A stretch of 53,793 nt of DNA from Clostridia bacterium (GTDB lineage: Bacteria; Bacillota; Clostridia; Christensenellales; Borkfalkiaceae): assembly GCA_900770685.1 (NCBI GenBank), contig CAAGLC010000120.1, forward strand, positions 1-53,793. The letters run 5' to 3'. This document shows positions 16,305-24,260 of the stretch, piece after piece. The position numbers were made by a program, and so were the translations under genes. Under the pieces are notes generated by a model, which saw only the letters and a list, made by a program, of their open reading frames with translations, had not been told where the DNA came from and did no database searches. Every line of letters begins with the position of its first letter. Positions within the stretch are counted from its first letter, which is position 1.

Positions 16305-18128
16305 TTATTGTTTTCTTAAGCCCTGACTTGTTAGTGTTTGTATTATTAAGTCGGCTTGTTTATCACCTATTCCGTTAACCGTTTTTAATTCTTCCTTACT
16401 TGCGGAAATTATTCCACTAAGGTCCTTAAACTTCTCTAATAGAGCGCGTATTTTAACCTTTCCCAATCCAGAAACGCCGTCTAAAACCGAAGAAAGAGCG
16501 CGTTTACCCCTCAACGTTCTATGATACGTTATAGCAAATCTGTGCGCTTCATCTCTTAATCTCTGTAACATTTTTAGACAATAATCGCTTCTTTGCAAAA
16601 CGACCGGAGAAGGGCTATCTAAAAGATAAATCTCCTCTTGCTTTTCCGCTAACGCTATTAAATCAATATCGGTAATATTATACTGGTCGAAAACCTCTTT
16701 GACGGCTGAAAGTTGACCTTTTCCTCCGTCTATAACTATCAAATCGGGTTTAGGAAATTTCTCCGGATCGGAAACCAAGCGCGCCAATCTACGACTCATC
16801 ATCTCTTTATGACTTCTATAATCGTCTGCGCCTTCAAAACTTTCTATCTTAAACCTTCTATAATAATCTTTTTCCGGCTTCCCGTCTATGAACACGACGG
16901 CGCTTCCCACTTTATCCACTCCACTAACGTTACTAACGTCGTAACACTCCATACGCCTCGGATAATTCTTAAGCCCTAACTTTTCCTTTAATTTTTCGCA
17001 GGCTCTAACCGTCATATCCTCTTTGTGTTTTATCTGGTCGACTGCAACGGTAAGATGCTCTGTTGCATTGACGTTAGCCATATCGCAAAGTTGTTTTCTA
17101 ACTCCCTGCTTAGGAGTTGAAATTAATACGCTTTTCGTAAACTCCCTCTTAAAATACTCTTGTAATAATAAACCGTCTTCAAACTCTAATCCTAAAAGAA
17201 TTTCGCTTGGGATATCCTTATTTATTCCGTAATAACCTGTTAGAAACTGACCTATCGCTTCGCTCTCGTTCCCTGCGCACTTCATTGAAAAATTTCTACT
17301 GCCGAGCATACGTCCTTTTCTTATTATAAGCAAATTGACCACCGAATATATACCGTTAGTGCTAAATCCAACCACGTCGGCGTCCACAAACTTATTTAAC
17401 GAAGTAATTCTCTTTTTTTTTAATTTTTCTATGCTAGATAGCAGTTCTCTTATCTTTATTGCTCGCTCGAACTCCTGTTCTTCACTTGCTTTAAGCATTT
17501 TTTCTTTTAAGGTATTAACAACCTCTTCGGTATCGCCGTTTAGAAAATCTATCGCTGATTTTACTAATTCTTTATACTCGTTTTCGGAAACTAAATTACA
17601 GCACGGTGCAAGACATCTATTAAGATGATGATTAAGACAAGGTTTTTTGTTGTTTTTTAGATTTAATTTATCACACGGGCGAAGTTTATAAATCAAATTC
17701 ACCGTTTCTAAAACTTCCCTAACTGAAACGCCACCCATAAAAGGGCCGAAATATTTAGCCCCGTCTTTTTTTAATTTTCTAGTAATGGTAAAGGTTGGGA
17801 ATTTATCCTTTAAGTTTATTCTTAAATATGGATAGGTTTTATCATCCTTAAGTAAAACGTTATATCTCGGTTTATGTTTTTTTATTAGATTATTTTCTAA
17901 AGAAAGCGCATCAATCTCGTTAGGCGTTATGATATAGTAAAAATCTACAACGTTTTTTACCATAGCCATGACCTTTTCGGTCTTTACTCCGTTAAAAAAG
18001 TATTGCCTTACCCTATTTTTTAGATTTTTGGCTTTACCAACGTATATTACGTTTTGATTTTCGTCAAGCATTACGTAAACTCCGGAATTTTCCGGCAAAT
18101 GCTTGAGTTTTTCTTGGATTATTCCCAT
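16305..18128 (-). CDS. uvrC: UvrABC excinuclease subunit C
   Basis: Makes the two incisions in nucleotide excision repair. It has an N-terminal GIY-YIG nuclease (NSGVYVMLDENQNVIYVGKAKNLKNRVRQYF), a Cys cluster (LRPCDKLNLKNNKKPCLNHHLNRCLAPC) and a UVR motif around 'EEQEFERAIKIRELLSSIE'. The RNase H-like C-terminal nuclease shows 'MECYDVSNVSG' and LIVIDGGKGQL, and a final HhH2 region holds 'GVSGLGKVKIRALLEKF'. Length is 607 residues. It is first in the operon with the HAD gene, lon and ysxC. Confidence 0.97.
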   Translation of the reverse strand: MGIIQEKLKHLPENSGVYVMLDENQNVIYVGKAKNLKNRVRQYFFNGVKTEKVMAMVKNVVDFYYIITPNEIDALSLENNLIKKHKPRYNVLLKDDKTYPYLRINLKDKFPTFTITRKLKKDGAKYFGPFMGGVSVREVLETVNLIYKLRPCDKLNLKNNKKPCLNHHLNRCLAPCCNLVSENEYKELVKSAIDFLNGDTEEVVNTLKEKMLKASEEQEFERAIKIRELLSSIEKLKKKRITSLNKFVDADVVGFSTNGIYSVVNLLIIRKGRMLGSRNFSMKCAGNESEAIGQFLTGYYGINKDIPSEILLGLEFEDGLLLQEYFKREFTKSVLISTPKQGVRKQLCDMANVNATEHLTVAVDQIKHKEDMTVRACEKLKEKLGLKNYPRRMECYDVSNVSGVDKVGSAVVFIDGKPEKDYYRRFKIESFEGADDYRSHKEMMSRRLARLVSDPEKFPKPDLIVIDGGKGQLSAVKEVFDQYNITDIDLIALAEKQEEIYLLDSPSPVVLQRSDYCLKMLQRLRDEAHRFAITYHRTLRGKRALSSVLDGVSGLGKVKIRALLEKFKDLSGIISASKEELKTVNGIGDKQADLIIQTLTSQGLRKQ

Positions 18129-18211
18129 AAATAATATTATATACTTTTTTGTAACTTTTTACAAGTATATAAATCGAACTACGCTTTTTTAACCTTCTAA
18201 TCTAAAAATAA

Positions 18212-18234
18212 AAACGCCTCTAATCGAGGCGTTT
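18212..18234 (-). terminator. Terminator of the ArsR-family gene
   Basis: Stem AAACGCCTC/GAGGCGTTT; on the minus strand it is followed by a U-rich tract. Confidence 0.75.
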
Positions 18235-18261
18235 AACCTAAAATTTATTGCGTTTATAATT

Positions 18262-18594
18262 TTAATACCCTAAAAACTCCACGCCTTTTAGCAATATGTC
18301 GTTTAAGGCTTCGTTCCTAAGCGAATAAAAAACTACCTTGCCCTGACGCTTAGTCTTGACGGCGTTTAAGTTTTTTAACAGCCGTAACTGATGGGAAACG
18401 GTCGTTTGATTTAGTCCTAAAAGCGTTGACAAATCTGAAACGCACATCTCGGATATTGCTAAAGCAGAAATCATTTTTATCCTAGTATAGTCGGAAAAAA
18501 TTGAGAAAAAACTAACTAAATCGTCCAAAATTTCCCCCGTTGGCACGTATTCTTCAACTAATCCTTGTAGCCTTTTATCGAGCAAAACGTTCAT
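18262..18594 (-). CDS. ArsR-family winged-helix repressor
   Basis: A 110-residue regulator starting at the ATG at 18594, which follows AAGGGGG. Longer upstream frames have no such site. The HTH reads 'ALAISEMCVSDLSTLLGLNQTTVSHQLRLLKNLNAVKTKRQGKVVFYSL', typical of ArsR/SmtB. A Cys sits in the alpha-3-like MCVSDL segment (compare ELCVCDL of ArsR), but a second Cys is missing, so metal sensing of the usual alpha-3 type is doubtful. It faces a divergent 52-codon ORF across 125 bp. Confidence 0.88.
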   Translation of the reverse strand: MNVLLDKRLQGLVEEYVPTGEILDDLVSFFSIFSDYTRIKMISALAISEMCVSDLSTLLGLNQTTVSHQLRLLKNLNAVKTKRQGKVVFYSLRNEALNDILLKGVEFLGY

Positions 18595-18719
18595 TTTATT
18601 CCCCCTTAATCTAATAAAAATGATTGTACACGTATTATAACATAAATAAAAAGAGTTATTTTTAAAATATTTAGCGCATAAAATACAAAAATAGCGTTTT
18701 TTGAAAAAGGAGGTTATAT

Positions 18720-18878
18720 ATGAATTCAACCAATATAGCGCTTATTGGTCTTTTACTCTTGCTAACGACGAACAATACCATTACCACAACGCAACTACTA
18801 CTCTTGCTTGCGCTATTATCAACGACTGGAACTTGGAATTGTTTATGCCAAAATAACAACGCTACCGTTCTTACTTAA
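18720..18878 (+). CDS. Unannotated 52-residue Leu/Thr/Asn-rich hydrophobic small protein
   Basis: The ATG at 18720 follows a near-perfect Shine-Dalgarno site (AAAGGAGG, 6-7 nt spacing). The frame ends at 18878, just before a strong terminator. The peptide has two hydrophobic blocks (IALIGLLLLL and QLLLLLALL) joined by a polar TTNNTITTT linker, and an end with CLC. It has no match I can name. The layout of promoter region, ribosome binding site, ORF and terminator is that of a real small gene. It could be a spore-coat-like small protein, a toxin-like membrane peptide or a secreted peptide. It is divergent from the ArsR gene, which may control it. Confidence 0.6.
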   Translation: MNSTNIALIGLLLLLTTNNTITTTQLLLLLALLSTTGTWNCLCQNNNATVLT

Positions 18879-18881
18879 AAT

Positions 18882-18913
18882 AAAAGAAAGGGCAAATGCT
18901 TGCCCTTTCTTTT
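18882..18913 (+). terminator. Bidirectional terminator between the small ORF and the ECF gene
   Basis: A perfect stem of 13-14 bp (AAAAGAAAGGGCA with TGCCCTTTCTTTT) around a short loop. It serves the rightward small ORF and also overlaps the stop codon of the leftward ECF gene. Confidence 0.85.
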
Positions 18914-19430
18914 ATTTTATTATACGTCTAATTAGTTTAACTAATGGTATAAACCCTATTATGATACTCGCAACTGCGCATACGACGTGCGGGATTAAAA
19001 TGGAAAGCGACGCTACAAAATATGCCTTCGTAGCCTCTAACGAATAGCCGTAGTAAACGGGTGTTATAACGTTATCAAGCAACGTAAAGCAAACGGTCAA
19101 AATTCCCACCATTAAGGTAACGATAATTAAGGTCTTTAGTCCCGTGCACCACCTAAGTCCTCTCGCCAAAAGAGAAACGGCTAGCGAAAATAGATTATAA
19201 TATATTAGATATAGTATAAGCACGTTTGGAAAAAACCCGAAAACTAAGCACCTGAGTAGCGAAAACGCCGTTGAAAGCATTAGGCTTTTCCACGTTCCAA
19301 AGCAAAAAGCAAATACCGCTAAAAGTAGCGTAATTATTTCTACGCCCGATATAAAAGATAATGCAAGTTGCGCGCCGATCAGTAAGGCAGTGTAAAGTCC
19401 AATCAACGCTAAATCCCTAGTCGTTTTCAT
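18912..19430 (-). CDS. ECF transporter S component, probable cobalamin specificity
   Basis: A 172-residue membrane protein with about six hydrophobic segments and the N-terminal pattern 'RDLALIGLYTALLIGAQLALSF' seen in the substrate-capture subunits of energy-coupling-factor vitamin transporters. The shared T and A subunits are not here, as is normal for group II ECF systems. It starts 2 nt after the DUF4430 lipoprotein gene, and both lie behind a cobalamin riboswitch. A B12-dependent glutamate mutase operon is adjacent. Specificity for cobalamin or a precursor is therefore inferred from regulation, not from binding residues. Confidence 0.82.
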   Translation of the reverse strand: MKTTRDLALIGLYTALLIGAQLALSFISGVEIITLLLAVFAFCFGTWKSLMLSTAFSLLRCLVFGFFPNVLILYLIYYNLFSLAVSLLARGLRWCTGLKTLIIVTLMVGILTVCFTLLDNVITPVYYGYSLEATKAYFVASLSILIPHVVCAVASIIIGFIPLVKLIRRIIK

Positions 19431-19432
19431 AA

Positions 19433-19828
19433 TTAAAAGGTTTGATAAGTTAAAATATAAATTGCGCCGTCTTTTATGGGAAGTTCTTCAATCCCTAAAG
19501 TTGCCGAAGAATACGTTACGCCGTCTTTTTCATAAGTACCCCACGCCGTATTGGAATATTCAAAGTCGTTAGTATAAATCATCCAATACTGATTAGTACC
19601 GTTTTTAACGCCGTTTACTTCGGTAATCATGCCGTTTGAAATCTCGTACATCATCTCCCCTTCGCTAACCAAATAGTCCATATAATCTTTTAAGGTTTTA
19701 TCTTCTATTTGAATTTTCGTTCCGTCAACCGAAATAACAACGTCGTCTGCAGTTTTATCGCACGAAAACAAACACAACGAACAAACGACTAACAATAATA
19801 AAGCAAAGATATTAGTTAATTTTTTCAT
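19433..19828 (-). CDS. DUF4430 lipoprotein (transcobalamin C-terminal-like domain)
   Basis: A 131-residue lipoprotein. Residues 1-22 form a signal peptide with lipobox LFSC, so the mature protein starts at that Cys. The body shows the DUF4430 signature, 'KDYMDYLVSEGEMMYEISNGMITEVNGV', then 'NQYWMIYTNDFEYSNTAWGTYEKDG', and ends with IKDGAIYILTYQTF. This domain family is related to the C-terminal lobe of eukaryotic transcobalamin and intrinsic factor. GGAG lies 9 nt before the ATG. Its place behind a cobalamin riboswitch and before an S component suggests a surface cobalamin-capturing partner. Confidence 0.8.
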   Translation of the reverse strand: MKKLTNIFALLLLVVCSLCLFSCDKTADDVVISVDGTKIQIEDKTLKDYMDYLVSEGEMMYEISNGMITEVNGVKNGTNQYWMIYTNDFEYSNTAWGTYEKDGVTYSSATLGIEELPIKDGAIYILTYQTF

Positions 19829-19858
19829 TTTTCATTTCTCCTTTTTTTAATAAAAAAA

Positions 19859-20025
19859 TACGCCACTTGGGCGTATATACTATATGCTTAGTGTTTTTCT
19901 TCACTGCCCAAGAACACCTAAGCCACCTAACGAGTAGGTTATCGGACTGTAACCGTAATGACCGTTGCGACGGATTTTCACCGTTCTTCCCCTACTTTTG
20001 GCATTTAATAATACCGGTTCGTTAG
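19859..20025 (-). promoter_or_regulatory. Cobalamin riboswitch with terminator and antiterminator
   Basis: Read on the minus strand, the core contains GGGGAAGAACGGTGAAAATCC, then CGCAACGGTCATTACGGTTACAG and the B12-box-like AGTCCGATAACCTAC. An expression platform follows. A terminator stem TACGCC/GGCGTA (19875-19870 with 19864-19859) precedes a U-rich tract. An upstream CTTGGGC (19912-19906) can pair with GCCCAAG (19872-19866), which would destroy the terminator. Ligand binding is expected to free the terminator and shut off the DUF4430 and ECF genes when B12 is plentiful. Confidence 0.88.
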
Positions 20026-20051
20026 TTTTTTTATATTAATTTTTTTCTTCT

Positions 20052-20525
20052 CTATTTTTCGTCGTACTCTCTTGCAAACAAGAAAAATAAAGTGGACAAC
20101 TTGTTTAAGTACTCGAAGATGATTATACTTCCACCGTACTTTTCATAAACTCTTGCGTACGCTCTTTCCGCTCTACGAGTAACCGTTCTAACTACGTGAG
20201 CCTTTGCTCCTATTAAGGTTTCGCCCGGCATCACAAAGCCCTTAAACTCGCCTACTATCTCTTTATAATAGCAAATCAACTCGTTCAATTCGTCAAGATG
20301 AAGTTTACCTACGTGCGTTTTCGCGCCTGCCGTTTCCGCCATCATAACCGAAAGAATATTTACTATCTTTCTTAGTTCCATTTCCTTTTTTCTATCGTCA
20401 AGATAATGAATAAACTCCATAATTACTGCAGACAACTCGTCAACCTGACCAAAAAACTCTATTTTTTCGTCGGTTTTAAGGGTTTTATCTCCCACGAGGT
20501 CGGTTTTTAAGGGTTGCTCTTTCAT
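20052..20525 (-). CDS. PduO-type ATP:cob(I)alamin adenosyltransferase, N-terminal motif degenerate
   Basis: Transfers adenosyl from ATP to cob(I)alamin, making the coenzyme B12 that glutamate mutase needs. Family landmarks are 'FFGQVDELSAVI', 'GFVMPGETLIGAKAHVVRTVTRRAERAYARV' (the conserved Arg-rich active-site helix) and 'YLNKLSTLFFLFAREYD'. The protein is 157 residues against about 180-190 usually. The glycine-rich ATP motif TKTGDxGTT at the N terminus is reduced to LVGDKTLKTDEK. It is the last gene of the glm-mal-cit operon, starting 1 nt after citXG. Confidence 0.85.
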   Translation of the reverse strand: MKEQPLKTDLVGDKTLKTDEKIEFFGQVDELSAVIMEFIHYLDDRKKEMELRKIVNILSVMMAETAGAKTHVGKLHLDELNELICYYKEIVGEFKGFVMPGETLIGAKAHVVRTVTRRAERAYARVYEKYGGSIIIFEYLNKLSTLFFLFAREYDEK

Positions 20526-20526
20526 A

Positions 20527-21756
20527 CTAATCTTCCTTAAAATAAAAATTTTCCTTTATCTTCTTCATAAGCGTACAAGCGATAAGCAAATCTGCCGACC
20601 CACCTATGCTTATACCGTTTTCTATACAAATATCGCTAACTCTTTTTTGCTCTTTTTTATCGTCGGGACAGTTTGTAATTAGAGCCTTAAAGAAGTTATA
20701 CCTATCGTTTGTTCCCGCTCTCTTTAGTAATACCGTATCGTCGGTATTTTTTAATATATATTTTAAAAGTTGTATAGGCTCTATCCTGTCGGCACGCTCT
20801 AAAGCCTTTTTAACGGCTACAAATCCTTCCTTTCCGTTAATAAGGGCGTTCTTAAATCCTAAATTAATAGCCTTATAGCCAAAAGTATCTTTCGGTTGTT
20901 CAAAATTATTAAGAATATTTTTAACGTTTTCAAAAACCCTATCAAAGTTTTGAAGTTTTTTAAGCGTATATCCTACGCTACAAAGCAACGCGCCACCAAC
21001 GAAAATAAAGCCTTTATAGGAATTTGCACCGTTAGTTGCTTTAAGCATTTTTTCTTCACAACTCTTACCTGTTTTTATAAGAGGCTCTTTCATTTTATCA
21101 AAAGATTCAAAATTAACGCCCACGAAAAAGGCTTTTGCCAACTCTTCCTTAAATGATGTAACGCTTGCTTTCATTAGGTTATAGGATAAATCGCTATGGG
21201 AACCGTTGCTTTTAGGAGTTACAAGCCCGAACTTATCTTCTATATCCAATTCAAATAAAACGCTTTCTTCAATTAACTTTGATAAAACTTCTAACAAAAA
21301 CTCTTGGCTTTTTTCGGTTAAAAACCTAATTAGTTCACTAGTGCTATGCGTTTTATTTCTTCCACAAACGAACGCAGGTTGCTCGCAAAGAAAACACTTG
21401 CGTTTTTTTTGTCTTGATAAACTTCTGTCGCTATCCTTTAACGTAACGTCTAAATCTATAAATCTCCCTATCGGGTGATTTTCTTCAAGAGTAGTGGTAA
21501 AATCTTTTGCTTTTTCGCCGTCTTCTACCGTGCAAAACACCGTAGTCCCGTCAAGCCCCGTTTGAACGCTTTTAACGTTCGCTCCGTTATTAACGCAAAG
21601 TTTACAAAAGTAACTTATTAAAATATTCGATACCCAAAGATTTTTATCAAATCCGGGAATATTTGCTTTAACCGTTAAAACGTTAGAAGTTTTTGCTAAT
21701 TTATTAATCTCTTCCCGTCTTTTTTCTCTGGCTTCTAAAATGCCGTCGTTTACCAT
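20527..21756 (-). CDS. citXG: CitX-CitG fusion: holo-ACP synthase and triphosphoribosyl-dephospho-CoA synthase
   Basis: Makes and attaches the phosphoribosyl-dephospho-CoA prosthetic group of the citrate-lyase-type acyl carrier protein. The N-terminal part (to about residue 175) is CitX, with HPIGRFIDLDV and CFLCEQPAFVCGRNKTHS. The rest is CitG, with 'GLVTPKSNGSHSDLSYNLMKAS' and 'INGKEGFVAVKKAL', 'NDTDDTVLLKRAG'-like motifs and a final 'ISIGGSADLLIACTLM'. The fusion is known from other bacteria. It overlaps citC by 7 bp. Confidence 0.9.
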   Translation of the reverse strand: MVNDGILEAREKRREEINKLAKTSNVLTVKANIPGFDKNLWVSNILISYFCKLCVNNGANVKSVQTGLDGTTVFCTVEDGEKAKDFTTTLEENHPIGRFIDLDVTLKDSDRSLSRQKKRKCFLCEQPAFVCGRNKTHSTSELIRFLTEKSQEFLLEVLSKLIEESVLFELDIEDKFGLVTPKSNGSHSDLSYNLMKASVTSFKEELAKAFFVGVNFESFDKMKEPLIKTGKSCEEKMLKATNGANSYKGFIFVGGALLCSVGYTLKKLQNFDRVFENVKNILNNFEQPKDTFGYKAINLGFKNALINGKEGFVAVKKALERADRIEPIQLLKYILKNTDDTVLLKRAGTNDRYNFFKALITNCPDDKKEQKRVSDICIENGISIGGSADLLIACTLMKKIKENFYFKED

Positions 21757-22745
21757 TTTTTCGTGCTATTTATAAGGTTTAATACTGCTCTTGTTGACTG
21801 TGGAACTAATACAAGCGCCTCGTTAGTTTTCCCGTTTTTAAGAAGTTTTCTAACTTCTTTTGCAGAAATAACTTTATCGTTTAGACAAAATCTTTCAACT
21901 ATTTCCACCTTTTCTTTTAGAACGTTTTTAACCGTCTGATTGTAAACTTGCATATACTCGGTCGTTTCTTCGCCGAAGTACCTTTTAACTATTCCAAGCT
22001 CACTCATAAAGTATTTTTCAAACACCTTTGCATCGTACTCGGCAAAAGCCCTCGTCAATTTATCGCAATCTTTAATAAAATAATCGGGAAACGTAGATTT
22101 AGAAACTATATAATCGGTAGATGGTAGCACCGAAACCCTTTCCCCAAACGCTCTCGTCGCTAAAAATGCTAACGAATACCTTTCCTTAAAGGAAAACTCG
22201 GATAAATCTTCCTGCAAAACGAAAAGTATTAATCTATTGTGTTTTTTTAAGGCGTATTCACAAAGCGCCAAATGTCCGTTAGTAAAGGGATTGCCGTTTA
22301 TAACGATACCTGCGGTATCTTGGTCTATTGCCCCAAACTCCATTATTACTTTGGTTTTTAAGTCGCTAACCGTCTTTTTAACGTTGCACTCTCCACCTTC
22401 TAAAGCGATAAAGTCGCTCCCTTCAACGAGCAAATTAAAGCCCATACTTATAAAAAGTGGCAAGTATTCCGGTTTGGTAAAAAACTTGTACCCAAAAATA
22501 CCTTGTTCACGCAATTTTGATATAACGTGGTCGCAAAGTTTTAAGGCAAGATTTTCCCCTTGCGCGCTCTTATCTACGGCAAGTAGCATAATGAGATTGC
22601 CGGAAAGAGAAACCGTTCCTAAAATCTTACCGTCTTCAACGGCGTAAACGGTGTACGAAACCGGTCTGTATTCTAAATTGAATTTACTCAAGAACTCCTT
22701 AACAGACTGTTTTTCGCTCTCAAGTATCGCTTGAATTAATTCCAT
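21750..22745 (-). CDS. citC: Citrate-lyase-type ligase (acetate:SH-citrate lyase ligase)
   Basis: Activates the lyase by acetylating the thiol of its prosthetic group with acetate and ATP. An N-terminal GNAT-like domain (VYAVEDGKILGTVSLSGNLIMLLAV) is followed by a nucleotidyltransferase domain with the family motif 'GIVINGNPFTNGHLALCEYAL' and 'FSFKERYSLAFLATR'. It ends in 'ISAKEVRKLLKNG'. Length is 331 residues, close to the usual size. It follows citF by 6 bp. Confidence 0.93.
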   Translation of the reverse strand: MELIQAILESEKQSVKEFLSKFNLEYRPVSYTVYAVEDGKILGTVSLSGNLIMLLAVDKSAQGENLALKLCDHVISKLREQGIFGYKFFTKPEYLPLFISMGFNLLVEGSDFIALEGGECNVKKTVSDLKTKVIMEFGAIDQDTAGIVINGNPFTNGHLALCEYALKKHNRLILFVLQEDLSEFSFKERYSLAFLATRAFGERVSVLPSTDYIVSKSTFPDYFIKDCDKLTRAFAEYDAKVFEKYFMSELGIVKRYFGEETTEYMQVYNQTVKNVLKEKVEIVERFCLNDKVISAKEVRKLLKNGKTNEALVLVPQSTRAVLNLINSTKKW

Positions 22746-22751
22746 AAACTC

Positions 22752-24257
22752 CTATACTTTATAAATTGTATCAATTGCCGTACCGTCGCGGTAAACTACA
22801 ACGCCTATAGGCGCTTTTGAAAACTCAACTTTTTTGGGCTTTCCAGTAATTTCATAAGCCTTTTCTAAAAGTTTTTCAATTGGCATTACAGGGAGCGTAG
22901 TGTTTTTTAGTTTTTCTAAAATATCCGTTCTCTTGGGATTAACTGCTATTCCCCTTTCGGTAACTAAAATATCAACGTCTTCGCCGGGAGTGGTAACGGT
23001 AGTTACCTTTTCTTTAATTATAGGCATACGAGATTTAATAAGATTGGTGGTTATAACAGTAACTTTCGCTCCGTGAGCCGTATCGCTATGTCCACCAGAA
23101 CCACCCATAATTACTCCGTGAGAATCTGTGGTTACGTTTACGTTGAAATCTAAATCTATTTCGGTTGCGCCTAAGATAACGAAATCTAACTTATCTACGA
23201 TATTGTCTTCGTAACAGTTTGCATATCTACTACCACTCATCAAAACGTGGTTTTCGTTCTTCATTGCAGAGCGAACGGCGTTAAGGTCGAAACATTGGAC
23301 GTCGTAAAGGTTGTCAAACATACCTTCTTCAAGCATTTCGGTAAAGTAGCCGGTTATTCCACCGGACGCAAAACTTCCTTTAATTTTACGCTCTTTCATC
23401 ATTTTTTTAACGTAATGCGCAACAGCCAAACTCGTTCCGCCTGCACCCGTTTGCATTGATACGCCGTCCTTAATTAACCCTATTTCGTCTAACGCTTGCG
23501 AAGCAAGGCGGGCAATCTTTAATCCTACGGGGTCTTTAGTTAACTTGGTAGTACCTGAAACTATACCCTCAGGGTCGCCAATGGCTTGCACTTTTAATAC
23601 GTAATCGACGTATTTACCGTCAAGTTGCGGATTTTCTATTTGGTCAACCATATTATCGGTAACGAAAACGACTTTTTTAGCGTAATAAAGGTCGCTCACG
23701 GCGTAACCTAAACTTCCACAAGCGCTTTTACCGAATCTACCCGTGCCGTTACCGTTTTTATCAACGGTTGGAACGCCTAAAATTGCTACATCGATAGACA
23801 AATCACCCGTTTCAATAGCAAGTGGTCTTCCACCGTGAGTGTACATAACGAATAAATCTTTTAGTTTTCCTTCAGATATGGCTTTAGCAACAGGTCCGTT
23901 AGCGTAATTTGCCGATAAACCGGTAACGTTGCCGTTCTCTATTAGTGGAATTAAAGATGCGTTTGCAGGGAAAATAGAACTCGGCGCTAAAACCATGTCT
24001 TTAAGGTCTCTTTTCTCAATTTCCTTTAATACTTCGTTCAAAACGTAGTCCCCGTTTCTTAAATGATGGTGAAACGATAACGTCATTCCGTCTTTAATAC
24101 CCAACTTATCGAAAAGTTCCGAATAACTCGATAACTGTATAAAACCCTCGCTCGTTTGCTTTTTAGCAATTTTTTTGACAGGTTTGTTTTTGTAATCGTT
24201 ACTGCCGTTGAAAGGAATAAATCCATCAGGCACGTTTCTATTTAATAAATTTTTCAT
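22752..24257 (-). CDS. citF: Citrate/citramalate lyase alpha subunit (ACP transferase)
   Basis: The acyl-ACP transferase subunit, which swaps acetyl-ACP for citryl- or citramalyl-ACP. It starts MKNLLNRNVPDGFIPFNG and shows 'LSFHHHLRNGDYVLNEVL', 'QTGAGGTSLAVAHYVK' and 'GGSGGHSDTAHGAKVTVI', all typical of CitF. Length is 501 residues. In the presence of glutamate mutase and methylaspartase genes the natural substrate is most likely (S)-citramalate, since clostridial citramalate lyase is homologous to citrate lyase and annotation pipelines do not separate them. Confidence 0.93.
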   Translation of the reverse strand: MKNLLNRNVPDGFIPFNGSNDYKNKPVKKIAKKQTSEGFIQLSSYSELFDKLGIKDGMTLSFHHHLRNGDYVLNEVLKEIEKRDLKDMVLAPSSIFPANASLIPLIENGNVTGLSANYANGPVAKAISEGKLKDLFVMYTHGGRPLAIETGDLSIDVAILGVPTVDKNGNGTGRFGKSACGSLGYAVSDLYYAKKVVFVTDNMVDQIENPQLDGKYVDYVLKVQAIGDPEGIVSGTTKLTKDPVGLKIARLASQALDEIGLIKDGVSMQTGAGGTSLAVAHYVKKMMKERKIKGSFASGGITGYFTEMLEEGMFDNLYDVQCFDLNAVRSAMKNENHVLMSGSRYANCYEDNIVDKLDFVILGATEIDLDFNVNVTTDSHGVIMGGSGGHSDTAHGAKVTVITTNLIKSRMPIIKEKVTTVTTPGEDVDILVTERGIAVNPKRTDILEKLKNTTLPVMPIEKLLEKAYEITGKPKKVEFSKAPIGVVVYRDGTAIDTIYKV

Positions 24258-24260
24258 ACT

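Noticed and set aside
18671..18859. Leftward 62-codon ORF between arsR and the ECF gene
   Set aside because: It has no ribosome binding site and is the antisense of the better supported rightward 52-codon gene. An N-terminal extension of arsR through this region was rejected for the same reason.
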